NCBI GenBank assembly: GCA_016722025.1
Contig: JADKGZ010000016.1
Location: forward strand, 62,001-126,000
Reading direction: 5' to 3'
Length of the DNA stretch: 64,000 nucleotides
Source: Acidimicrobiaceae bacterium
GTDB lineage: Bacteria; Actinomycetota; Acidimicrobiia; Acidimicrobiales; Ilumatobacteraceae
Below are positions 8,334-16,388 of this stretch, piece by piece. Every line of letters begins with the position of its first letter. The first letter of the stretch is position 1. A program made the translations under genes and the position numbers. The notes under the pieces are model-generated. The model saw nothing but the letters and a program-made list of their open reading frames with translations, searched no databases and had not been told where the DNA came from.

Positions 8334-10034
8334 TCAGGCGTCGTGGGCGACGTCGACTGCCGGTGAGGACGCCTCGGTGGCTGCAGTCTCGACGACTGCC
8401 TCATCGACGACTGCAACCGCTGCCACCTCGACCGCTGCCACCTCGACGGGTGCCGCTTCGACGACCTCGACAGCTGCCACCTCGACAGCTGCCACCTCGA
8501 CAGCTGCGGCCTCGGCGACCTCCACCTCGGCGGGTGCGGCCTCGACCGGTGCCGCTTCGACGACGTCCACCTCGATCGGTGCCGCTTCGACCGCAACGGC
8601 TTCGACGGGTGCTGCCTCGACGGGTGCAGCCTCGACGGGTGCAGCCTCAGCGGCGGGGGCCGGCGCGGGTGCGGGGGTGCGTGCAGCCGGCGGCTTGGGC
8701 ACCTGCTTCTTCACCGGTGCGGCGGGGCGAGTGGGTCGCAATGGCTTGGGCTGCGACTTGGCATCGACATCGACGCCGAACAGCGCGGCGATCTGCGGCA
8801 GCAGGGAGCCAACGCGCTTCACCGTGGCCAGCAGCTCGTCGCTCACTTGCGCCGGCTTGTCGGTGGGCACGACATGGGCGCGCACCGGGCTGAAGGCGAC
8901 TGCCTCGAGCACGGCCACCCAGCGGTCGGGCATCGCATCGGCGGTGAGGTTGGCCGTGGCAGCAGCCGCCAGCTTGCCGGCGAGCTCGGCCGGGAACCGC
9001 ACGCCTGCCTTCGGGGGCTGCGACGACAGCTTGAGGGCACGCACGACGCGACCCACACCCATCGCTGCATCGATGTCGCCGAACCACAGGTTCAGCTCCT
9101 TCTCCTGCTTGGTGACGAGCGCTTCCTTCAGCTTGGCCGACACGTCGCGGGTGGTCTCGTCACGGGCGACCATCGGGTCTTCCCCGGAGGCCACGACGCT
9201 GCGCAGGTCGCGCAGGTCGAGCTCGTCGAGGTCGGCAAGTGCTGCGTCGGCACGGTCGAGCCACTCGGCCACGCGCAGCTTCGGCAGCAATTGCTCGGCG
9301 ATGGCCAACAAGCCGGCGGCGGGGATCTCTTCCTTGCCCTCTGCCTTCAGGCGTGCATTCTGCTCGTTGACGGCTTGCCGCACGGCGGGCAGACCGCCCT
9401 GCAACGCGCGCTCGGCGACGGCACGCTGGGCCTCGGGAAGCTCGGCCAGCACTGCACCGCGGTGCTTGCGGCCCGGCTTCAGGCGCTTGGCCTTGGGGCG
9501 CTGGGGCAGCTCGGGCGGCGCCTCGAAACGTGGCCGGCCTTGCGGGCGCTGGCCACCGGGGCGATCGCCACGCTCGGGGCGCGGGCCGCCGGGCCGGTCG
9601 CCGCGGTCGGGGCGTGGGCCACGCTCGCGAGCGTCGCCGGGAGCGCCCGCAGGGCGATCGCGGCGCGGGGCGCCTGGCCGATCTCCGTCGCGGCGCGGCG
9701 GGCGGTCGCGACGATCACCACGGTCGCCACTGGGGCGGTCGCCACGCTCGCGACGAGCGAGGGTCTGGGTGACGGCTTCGAACGGCTTGTCGCTGGCGAG
9801 CAGCTCGATCAGGCCCGACTTCTCGGCCTTCGCCTTGCCCTGGCTGACCGACAGGATGTTGGTGCCGTCGAGCTCTGTTTCGGCGTCGGCCTTGAGGATC
9901 ATGCCGATGGCGGCGCCCCCCGGCAGCAGCGAGCCGTCGAGCACGCCTTTGGGTTTCTGGGCACCTGCAGCTCGCCAGGTCCACGTGCCGTCGGGGCGCG
10001 CGCTGGTGAGCTCGATTTCGATCCTGCGGGACAT
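8334..10034 (-). CDS. Large low-complexity protein with Arg/Gly-rich segment and VEAAP/VEVAA tail
   Basis: 566 residues from ATG 10034 (MSRRIEIELTSARPDG). The N-terminal 85 residues form a compact domain with GTWTWRAAGAQKPKG. Residues 90-165 are RGG-like, with repeats of GDRPGG, DRGDR and PRPERGD. A helical middle (about 170-400) has no recognised motif, and the last 130 residues are degenerate VEAAP/VEVAA repeats encoded by a 15-18 bp repeat. RGG-like runs usually bind RNA, so an RNA-associated role is possible but inferred. Divergent from the carbonic anhydrase gene across about 65 bp. Confidence 0.75.
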   Translation of the reverse strand: MSRRIEIELTSARPDGTWTWRAAGAQKPKGVLDGSLLPGGAAIGMILKADAETELDGTNILSVSQGKAKAEKSGLIELLASDKPFEAVTQTLARRERGDRPSGDRGDRRDRPPRRDGDRPGAPRRDRPAGAPGDARERGPRPDRGDRPGGPRPERGDRPGGQRPQGRPRFEAPPELPQRPKAKRLKPGRKHRGAVLAELPEAQRAVAERALQGGLPAVRQAVNEQNARLKAEGKEEIPAAGLLAIAEQLLPKLRVAEWLDRADAALADLDELDLRDLRSVVASGEDPMVARDETTRDVSAKLKEALVTKQEKELNLWFGDIDAAMGVGRVVRALKLSSQPPKAGVRFPAELAGKLAAAATANLTADAMPDRWVAVLEAVAFSPVRAHVVPTDKPAQVSDELLATVKRVGSLLPQIAALFGVDVDAKSQPKPLRPTRPAAPVKKQVPKPPAARTPAPAPAPAAEAAPVEAAPVEAAPVEAVAVEAAPIEVDVVEAAPVEAAPAEVEVAEAAAVEVAAVEVAAVEVVEAAPVEVAAVEVAAVAVVDEAVVETAATEASSPAVDVAHDA

Positions 10035-10100
10035 AGGTCTCCACGGTATCTGGTGCAAGGCACTTCGCTCCACCGCGATGTGGATCGATACCCTCGGGGC

Positions 10101-10619
10101 GTGCCCATCTACGCCCTCGGCGACCTCGTGCCCACCATCCATCCCGACGCGTTCGTGCACCCCGATGCCGTCATCATCGGCGACGTTCGCGTCGGCCGGC
10201 ACAGCTCCATCTGGCCCGGTGCGGTGCTGCGCGGCGACGAGGGGTACATCGCCATCGGCGCTCGCACCAGCGTGCAGGACAACTGCGTGCTGCACACCAC
10301 GCCCGAGTGGCCCACGGTGGTGGGCGACGATTGCGTGATCGGGCACATGGTGCACCTCGAAGGGTGCACCATCGAATCAGGGTGCCTGGTGGGCAACGGC
10401 AGCATCGTGCTGCACCGAGCGATGGTGCGCACCGGCGCCATCGTGGCCGCCAACGCAGTGGTGCTCAACGACACGGAGGTGCCCGGCCGTGCCCTGGCGG
10501 TGGGCACGCCCGCCGTCATCAAGGCCGGCCGTGCGCGACAGAGCGACATCGACCGCGGTGTCGAGTCGTACATCGCCCGTGCCGCCCGCTACAAGTCCGA
10601 GCTGCGACGGCTCGAGTGA
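10101..10619 (+). CDS. Gamma-class carbonic anhydrase-like hexapeptide protein
   Basis: 172 residues from GTG 10101. Left-handed beta-helix hexapeptide repeats run from IIGDVRVGRHSSIWPGAVLRGD to VLNDTEVPGRALAVGTPA, and a C-terminal helix follows. Metal-ligand histidines fit the gamma-CA pattern (VLHTTP near residue 64 and IGHMVHLEG near 88). Relatives are zinc or iron carbonic anhydrases or YrdA/PaaY-type proteins, all trimeric and cytoplasmic. It overlaps the next start by four bases, so it is cotranscribed with the PrmA-like methyltransferase. Confidence 0.88.
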   Translation: MPIYALGDLVPTIHPDAFVHPDAVIIGDVRVGRHSSIWPGAVLRGDEGYIAIGARTSVQDNCVLHTTPEWPTVVGDDCVIGHMVHLEGCTIESGCLVGNGSIVLHRAMVRTGAIVAANAVVLNDTEVPGRALAVGTPAVIKAGRARQSDIDRGVESYIARAARYKSELRRLE

Positions 10620-11419
10620 CTCGCCAACTGGTGGTCACCGTGCCGGCCGTGGATGCCGAGCTGGCCAGCGACGCACTCTGGGGGTTGGGTGTGGTCGCCG
10701 TCGAGGAGCGGGTCGACGTCGATGGCGAGACCGAGTTGTGGACATCGCTCGGCGACGAGGCCACCGCCGCCGACGTGCGGCTGCCGCAACCGTGGCCGTG
10801 GCGCTTCGTGGAAGTCGACGATGCGGTGGCCGAGACGTGGCGGCAGTTCGCGCAGCCGGTCTGGGTGGAGGCCGACCTCGTGGTCTGCCCGGCGTGGGTG
10901 CCCTTCGACGAACCTGCCGGGGTGGTCGTGCTGCGCATCGAGCCGGGTGCCACGTTCGGCATGGGCGATCACCCCACCACCATGCTGTCGATGCGGGCAC
11001 TTCGCCGGTTGGTGCACATGGGCTGCACGGTGCTCGATGTCGGGTGCGGTTCGGGCGTCTTGGCCATCGGGGCGTGCGTGTTCGGCGCCCAGGGGGCGGT
11101 CGGCATCGACATCGCCCCGGCGGCCGTGCCGGTCACCACCGCCAATGCGCTGGCCAATGGTGTCGCATCGCGAGTCGGGGTGAGCACCACCGACCTCGCA
11201 GACCTCGATGGCACCTACGACCTGGTCGTCGCCAACATCCTCGCGCCGGCCCTCATCGCCCTGTCCGCCGATCTGCTGCGCGTCCTTGCGCCGGGTGGCT
11301 CGCTGGTGATCAGTGGCATCCTCGCCGAGGCCCATGCACATGTGCTGTCGGCGCTGGCTCCGTTGCGCGTGGTCGCCACCGACGAACTGGATGGGTGGGT
11401 CGCGGTCACGCTTCGTTGA
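10616..11419 (+). CDS. prmA: Ribosomal protein L11 methyltransferase-like (PrmA family)
   Basis: 267 residues from a GTG that overlaps the upstream stop. The N-terminal 90 residues match the small PrmA substrate-recognition domain in position; the SAM-dependent domain has EPGATFGMGDHPTTMLSM, then VLDVGCGSGVLAIGA (motif I) and DLVVANILAPALIAL, the family's N-I-L-A motif. PrmA trimethylates L11 on the ribosome. The C-terminus overlaps the tail of the convergent PfkB gene by 14 bp. Divergence from enterobacterial PrmA leaves another protein target possible. Confidence 0.82.
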   Translation: MTRQLVVTVPAVDAELASDALWGLGVVAVEERVDVDGETELWTSLGDEATAADVRLPQPWPWRFVEVDDAVAETWRQFAQPVWVEADLVVCPAWVPFDEPAGVVVLRIEPGATFGMGDHPTTMLSMRALRRLVHMGCTVLDVGCGSGVLAIGACVFGAQGAVGIDIAPAAVPVTTANALANGVASRVGVSTTDLADLDGTYDLVVANILAPALIALSADLLRVLAPGGSLVISGILAEAHAHVLSALAPLRVVATDELDGWVAVTLR

Positions 11420-12272
11420 GCAGCACCTCCACCTCGGCCCGCAGCGGGATGGATGGCACCGCGCCGGCACGGGTGGTGCACAGCGCCCCGGCGGCCGCAG
11501 CGAAGCGCAGCGCCACCGGCAGATCGTTGCCAGCCGCCAGGCGGGCACACAGCGCGCCGCTGAACGTGTCGCCGGCGCCGGTGGTGTCGAGCGGTGTGAC
11601 GGCGAACGCATCGACGTGCGTGGTGCCCTCGGCAGTGTGCAGATCGGCGCCGTCGGCCCCGAGCGTGACCACCACCGCTCGGGCACCCAGGGCCAGCAGG
11701 TGGGCCACACCGCCGAGCAGTTCGACCTCGTGCTCGTTGGGCACCACGATGTCGCACCACTGCAGGATCTCGGCGCCGATCGGCTGTGCCGGAGCAGGGT
11801 TGAGCACCGTGATGGCGCCATCGCGGCGACCGGCGGCCATGGCTCGCGCAACGGCCGGCAGCGGCACTTCCAGTTGGGTGAGCACCACTCGGGCGGCGGG
11901 AAGGTCGTCGGCGGTGACGGTGCCGTTGGCGCCGGCAACGACGATGATCGAGTTCTCGCCACTCGAGGCCACCCCGATGAGCGCGCGGCCGGTTGCCAGC
12001 GAGGCGATGCCGACGTAGGAGGGGTCGATGTGGTCGGCGGCCAACACCGACAGCAGCGTGGAGGCTGCCGCATCAGCACCAACCGCTCCTACGAACGCCA
12101 CCGACGCCCCCGCGCGAGCCGCGGCGACGGCCTGGTTGAGGCCCTTTCCTCCCGGGTACTCGGCGTAGCTGGTACCCGGCACGGTCTCGCCGGGGCCCGG
12201 AAGCCGCGCGACCGTGGCCACCAGATCGAGGTTGGCACTGCCCACCACGCACACGTCGAACACGGCGGTCAT
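11406..12272 (-). CDS. PfkB-family carbohydrate kinase (ribokinase-like)
   Basis: 288 residues from ATG 12272. PfkB signature 1 is GGKGLNQAVAAARAG near residue 43 and signature 2 is DTTGAGDTFSGAL near 230, containing the catalytic Asp and anion hole. NLDLVATVARLPGPGET is the substrate lid start typical of ribokinases. It phosphorylates a sugar or nucleoside with ATP; ribose is the best guess. Its start overlaps the stop of the upstream crotonase gene by four bases, so they share a transcript although their functions are not obviously linked. Confidence 0.88.
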   Translation of the reverse strand: MTAVFDVCVVGSANLDLVATVARLPGPGETVPGTSYAEYPGGKGLNQAVAAARAGASVAFVGAVGADAAASTLLSVLAADHIDPSYVGIASLATGRALIGVASSGENSIIVVAGANGTVTADDLPAARVVLTQLEVPLPAVARAMAAGRRDGAITVLNPAPAQPIGAEILQWCDIVVPNEHEVELLGGVAHLLALGARAVVVTLGADGADLHTAEGTTHVDAFAVTPLDTTGAGDTFSGALCARLAAGNDLPVALRFAAAAGALCTTRAGAVPSIPLRAEVEVLLNEA

Positions 12273-13108
12273 GCCTGGTGGTCGGACGCTGGACGGAACA
12301 CGGCCGGTCGCTTCTCGATGAAGGCGGCGACCGCTTCCTTGTGCTCGGCACTCTTCCAGCACTCGGCCAGCAGCGCTTGCTCGCGACGCTGGATGGCGCG
12401 CAGGTCGGTGTCGACCACGTTCTCGGTGAGCAGTTGCTTGGTCATGCGCAGTTGCAGATCCGGGTTCGCGGCATAGCTGTTGGCGGTGGCGAGTGCCGTC
12501 GCGAGCAGCTCGGCGGGCTCCGCAAGCCGGTCGGCGAGGCCGATCGCGTGCGCCTCGGTGCCGCTGATCAGCCGGCCTGACAGGAACAGGTCGCTGGCGC
12601 GGCCGAAGCCGACTCGGGCGGCCAGCAGGCGAGTGCTGGCCAGCTCGGGCACCAGACCCATCTTGATGAAACCCATGCCGAACTTCGCCGCAGTGGAGGC
12701 AACGATCTGGTCGGCAGGCAGGCACATGGTGACGCCGATGCCGACGGCAGCCCCATTGACCGCGCACACGATCGGCTTGCTCGCGCGCAAGAAGCTCACC
12801 CAGTCGAGGCCGGCGGGCATGCCGCCGACGCCACCGGCCGTGTCGTTACCCGGGTCGCTGCCCTCGATGCGGGTGCGAAAGGTGGCCTCCATGTCGGCGC
12901 CGGCGCAGAAGCCACGGCCGGCCCCCGTCATCACGATCGCGCCGATCGTCGGATCGTCGTTGGCGGCCTGGATGGCCTGCACCTGCTCCTCGGCCATACG
13001 CGGGGTCCATGCGTTCAGCTTCTCGGGCCGGTCGAGCGTGATGATCGAAACAACGCCCTCGCGAGCGACGCTGATCTGGGTGTAGTCGATGGTTGCCACG
13101 GGCGTCAT
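12269..13108 (-). CDS. Crotonase-family protein (enoyl-CoA isomerase/hydratase-like)
   Basis: 279 residues from ATG 13108. The crotonase fold is clear (VSIITLDRPEKLNAWT, GRGFCAGADME, VNGAAVGIG). The two glutamates of classical hydratases are missing: GGCE is replaced by GIGVTM, and the second position by FGMGFIKMG. GLVPELAS is present, as in enoyl-CoA isomerase-type members. So the reaction may be double-bond isomerisation rather than hydration; this is inference. A 13-bp tandem array begins 13 bp upstream of the start codon. Confidence 0.85.
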   Translation of the reverse strand: MTPVATIDYTQISVAREGVVSIITLDRPEKLNAWTPRMAEEQVQAIQAANDDPTIGAIVMTGAGRGFCAGADMEATFRTRIEGSDPGNDTAGGVGGMPAGLDWVSFLRASKPIVCAVNGAAVGIGVTMCLPADQIVASTAAKFGMGFIKMGLVPELASTRLLAARVGFGRASDLFLSGRLISGTEAHAIGLADRLAEPAELLATALATANSYAANPDLQLRMTKQLLTENVVDTDLRAIQRREQALLAECWKSAEHKEAVAAFIEKRPAVFRPASDHQA

Positions 13109-13121
13109 CGTTGCAGGTCGG

Positions 13122-13186
13122 GACGTCAGATGAGGACGTCGGATGAGGACGTCAGATGGGGACGTCGGATGGGGACGTCAGCTCGG
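13122..13186. repeat. Five-copy 13-bp tandem repeat between crotonase and GNAT genes
   Basis: Perfectly phased units GACGTCAGATGAG start at 13122, 13135, 13148, 13161 and 13174, alternating A/G at position 7 and AG/GG near the end. The last unit contains the stop codon (13178-13180) of the minus-strand GNAT gene, and the array fills the gap to the next start codon. Confidence 0.9.
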
Positions 13187-13756
13187 CGGCGGCGGCGAGC
13201 GCAGTTCCCACGTGCCTCCCGGCCCGTCGAAGCGCAGCGCGTCGGTGAGGCCCAGCTCGTCGCACGCCGCCAACTGATCGGGGCACGCAGAACTTGCCTG
13301 CCACCACAGTCGTGGGAACGTGAACGGCGCGGCGCCCAACCAACTCATGCTCGCCGCGATCAGGTCGGCCGGAGATCGGTCGTGCAACCAGCCGCGCACG
13401 ACCACGTCGGCCGCAACGAGCTGCAACGAGCCGGCACCTTCCAGGCCCCTGGTGCGCAACGCCTCGAGCGCCGGTCGCACGTAAATGCAACCCTGCACCA
13501 CTCCGTGCAGAAGCACGCTGTAGGTGAGGGCGATGCCGTCGCGCTGCTCGCGGTCGTGTCGGACCAGGTCCGCCAGGTTGGACTCGATGGGGAAGTCGGC
13601 GGTGGGCCAATCCTGCCCGCTCCACGCACGCAGCATCGTGATGTCGCGCATCACAGCCGCGTAGTCCTGGTCGAGCAAGGCGGGGGTGAGCGGCACGAAC
13701 ATCATCCCTGCACGCTCCACCCGCTGCGGCAGATTGCCGGGCAGCCAGCTGGTCAC
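13178..13756 (-). CDS. GNAT-like N-acetyltransferase family protein
   Basis: 192 residues from GTG 13756. The pattern FVPLTPALLDQDYAAVM, WPTADFPIESNLADLVRHD and TYSVLLHGVVQGCIYVRP matches a GNAT subfamily in which a long helical segment precedes the acetyl-CoA core. The GTG overlaps the stop of the upstream phosphotransferase-like gene (GTGA), so the two are translationally coupled. Both resemble enzymes that modify aminoglycoside-like compounds, but the substrate is unknown. The stop lies in the 13-bp array. Confidence 0.7.
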   Translation of the reverse strand: MTSWLPGNLPQRVERAGMMFVPLTPALLDQDYAAVMRDITMLRAWSGQDWPTADFPIESNLADLVRHDREQRDGIALTYSVLLHGVVQGCIYVRPALEALRTRGLEGAGSLQLVAADVVVRGWLHDRSPADLIAASMSWLGAAPFTFPRLWWQASSACPDQLAACDELGLTDALRFDGPGGTWELRSPPPPS

Positions 13757-14804
13757 GCGGTCGACCGTAGGGGAGAAGCGTCGAGCGAGTCGAGCGCCGG
13801 CAGGTAGGTACGAACCGCATCGCTGCGGAACTGAGCACAGAGGTCGGGCCGGAAGAAGCGAGCACCTTCGCGCACGACGTAGTTGAGGATGAAGAACCGG
13901 TACACCTCGGGAAGGAACATCACCTCCTCGTCGGTCATCGGGAACACCTGCCGGTACGACCTCAAGAACTCCAGGAACGTGGGTTCCACCAGCGTGTGGG
14001 GCCGTACGTGAAGCGCGTGCGGTCGCCCGTGCTGCTGGACACACGGGACAGGAAGTAGAAGTCGAGCGTGCGCGGCTCGATGCGGAACCAGTCGTAGTCC
14101 CACCGGCTGAACAGTCGGAACCCGCCGTCGGGTTCGGTGGCAACCGAGAAGTTGCCGAGGTTCCAGTCGATGAGCAGCGGGATCCGCGGCCACTCGTCGT
14201 AGCCCACCTCGATGAGCCGTTCGAGGAACCGGTGCGTGTGCTTCCAGAGCACGCCGATGGACTCGGGGGGCAGCTCGAAGTTGCGCGGGGCGAAGGGGCT
14301 CTCCAGCAGGTCGAGGAGGTGGATCGCGTCGCTCTTGACCGTCTTCGAACCGGCAGGGATCTGCGGCGCCAAGTCGGTGCAGGCAAGGTGGAACTCGGCG
14401 ATCTCGCGCCCGAGGTTGTGCACCTGGGCCACCGACAGCACACGTGGCAGGTGCTCGCGGCGAGGCACGTCGTCATAGAACACCGCCCACATCTTCTGGT
14501 CGTACCAGGTGAAGATGCGACCGTCGGCGCAGCGCCACACCTCGGCGAGCATGCCGCTGAAGCGAGTGCCCTCCAGCAGGCGGGCGCAGCGGTTCAACCG
14601 GTCGTGGTCTTCGTAGAACAGGAAGTACGAGCCGTACGACGACACCTTGCCCACCACGCTCGCGCCGTCGTCGAGGTGCAGCCGGTAGACACGATTGGTG
14701 GAGACGTTGGCACTCACCTCGTCGACCGCCACGATGCTGCGTCGATCGCCGAACGCAGCCCAGGCTGCAGAGATCGCCGTGCGGTGGGGGAGCGAGCCAC
14801 TCAT
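13753..14804 (-). CDS. APH-like phosphotransferase family protein, one frameshift
   Basis: About 350 residues. The first frame starts at ATG 14804 (MSGSLPHRTA; ATG 14813 is an alternative) and runs to about 14003; the protein then continues in another frame to 13753. Adding one C in the GGCCCC tract joins them into RTRFTYGPHTLVEPTFLEF. Motifs fit the aminoglycoside/choline kinase fold: STNRVYRLHLDDGASVVGKVSSY (ATP lobe), LLIDWNLGNFSV (catalytic loop position) and FSRWDYDWFRIEP (metal-binding Asp). Substrate unknown. It is divergent from the P450 gene and coupled to the GNAT gene. Confidence 0.72.
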
Positions 14805-14826
14805 GCCGGGCATCGTACGCGGGTCG

Positions 14827-15987
14827 ATGGCTACGCTGCCGCGTGTGACGGCAGAAGGCACCGATCTCACCGGTCTCGACCTGCGCCACCATCAGGTGTT
14901 GCACTCCTTGCGCGAGCACGGCCCGGTGGTCTGGCTGCCGTCGATCGGCGGCTGGGTGGTGCTCTCGCGCCAGCTCGCGATCTCGGTGATGCGCGATGCC
15001 GCCACCTACACCGTCGACGATCCTCGGTTCAGCACTGCGCAGGTCGTCGGCCCCAGCATGCTGTCGCTGGATGGAGCAGCACACCGTCGGCATCGCGAGC
15101 CGTTCGCTGCCGCCTTCCTGCCCGCCGTGGTCACACCTCGCGACGGGCCGCTGATCACCGAGCAGGCCCACCGCCTCGTACGACTGTTGCGTCCCAGAGG
15201 TCGAGCCGAGCTGCGCCGCGAGCTCGCCGGCCCGATGGCCGTTGCCGTTGCCGCCGCAGCGCTCGGGCTCGACGACACGCCGGTGTCCGCCCTGCTCGGC
15301 TGGTACGACCTGATCGTCGCCGCGGTGAACGAGGTGTCGAGCGGTGGCACGGCGAGCCGGGAAGGGGGCGAGGCCGTGTCGTCGCTGGCGGCCGCAGTAC
15401 GGCGAGCTGCCTGCCGACCCGACTCGTTGCTGGCTCGCATCGCGCAGCAGATGAGCGATGACGAACTGGTGTCGAATGCCGCAGTGTTCCTGTTCGGCGG
15501 CATCGAGACGAGCGAGGGCATGACCAGCAACGTGCTGCACCACCTGCTCGCCGACCCGACGCAGTTGGAGGCCGTACGTGCACAGCCGGCGCTCGTCGAC
15601 TCGGCGATCGAGGAGTCGCTACGGCTCGAACCGGCCGCCGCCCGCGTGGATCGCTACGCCACCGCCGATGTGGAGCTGGGCGGCGTGCTGATTCGCCGGC
15701 GCGACCTGGTGGTGGTGTCGCTCGCCGCCGCAAACCGTGACCCGGAGCACTTCGACGAGCCGGATCGATTCATCGTCGGGCGCAGCAACGGCCGCACGCA
15801 CCTCAGCTTCGCGACCGGCCCACACGCGTGCATCGGCGCGCAGCTGGCACGGCTGGAGACTCGGGCAGTGGTGGGCGCGGTGCTCGAGCAGTTGCCCGGC
15901 ATCGAGCTGACGTCGCCGGTGACGACGACCGGCGTGATCTTCCGCAAACCGGTAGACCTGCACGCCGCCTGGCACCCAGGCGGCTGA
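14827..15987 (+). CDS. Cytochrome P450
   Basis: 386 residues from ATG 14827; GTG 14845 is an alternative. All core P450 landmarks are visible: I-helix FLFGGIETSEG (usual A/G-G-x-E/D-T), K-helix EESLR with the ExxR pair, and the heme loop FATGPHACIGAQLARLE with the axial cysteine. It is a soluble class I bacterial P450 that needs a ferredoxin and reductase, neither of which is nearby. Substrate unknown. The stop abuts the convergent WhiB gene with no gap. Confidence 0.93.
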   Translation: MATLPRVTAEGTDLTGLDLRHHQVLHSLREHGPVVWLPSIGGWVVLSRQLAISVMRDAATYTVDDPRFSTAQVVGPSMLSLDGAAHRRHREPFAAAFLPAVVTPRDGPLITEQAHRLVRLLRPRGRAELRRELAGPMAVAVAAAALGLDDTPVSALLGWYDLIVAAVNEVSSGGTASREGGEAVSSLAAAVRRAACRPDSLLARIAQQMSDDELVSNAAVFLFGGIETSEGMTSNVLHHLLADPTQLEAVRAQPALVDSAIEESLRLEPAAARVDRYATADVELGGVLIRRRDLVVVSLAAANRDPEHFDEPDRFIVGRSNGRTHLSFATGPHACIGAQLARLETRAVVGAVLEQLPGIELTSPVTTTGVIFRKPVDLHAAWHPGG

Positions 15988-16293
15988 TCAGATGACGTTG
16001 CGGGCTCGCACGCCGATGGGAGCGATGAGGCGGAAGCCGGCGGCGTGACGCTCGTCCTCGCTCTCGCCCCCCCAGTAGCCGTACTCGTGGTTGGTGCGGG
16101 CGAAGGCTCGGCAGGTGCCGTTCACCTGGCAGCTGCCACACACGTCGCGAGCGGCGGCTTCGCGACGCTCGCGCGCCTGCGGCCGTTCGGCGGGCAGCGG
16201 AAAGAACAGGTGCGTGAGCCCGCGACAGGCTGCATCGTTCATCCATCGATCGTCGGTGATGACGCGCTGCACGAAAAGATCGACCGCTGCCAT
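15988..16293 (-). CDS. WhiB-family iron-sulfur transcriptional regulator
   Basis: 101 residues from ATG 16293, with GGGGG upstream as ribosome-binding site. Cysteines 23, 52, 55 and 61 make the WhiB C...CxxC-x5-C [4Fe-4S] site, followed by the GYWGG turn that contacts sigma-A and a short C-terminal segment. WhiB proteins bind sigma-A and change promoter choice in response to redox or NO. A perfect 6-bp inverted repeat lies 28-44 bp upstream. Confidence 0.93.
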   Translation of the reverse strand: MAAVDLFVQRVITDDRWMNDAACRGLTHLFFPLPAERPQARERREAAARDVCGSCQVNGTCRAFARTNHEYGYWGGESEDERHAAGFRLIAPIGVRARNVI

Positions 16294-16320
16294 GGAACCC
16301 CCTGTTCACTCTGGCGAGAT

Positions 16321-16337
16321 ACTTGCACTGAGCAAGT
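16321..16337 (-). promoter_or_regulatory. Inverted repeat upstream of whiB
   Basis: ACTTGC-ACTGA-GCAAGT is a perfect 6-bp inverted repeat with a 5-bp spacer, 28-44 bp upstream of the WhiB start codon on the minus strand. Position and symmetry suggest an operator or part of the promoter. No regulator is identified. Confidence 0.45.
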
Positions 16338-16388
16338 AGTCACAGGATACGCGATGGAAATGCTCCCGTAAAGACTTCTCGCCGGAAT

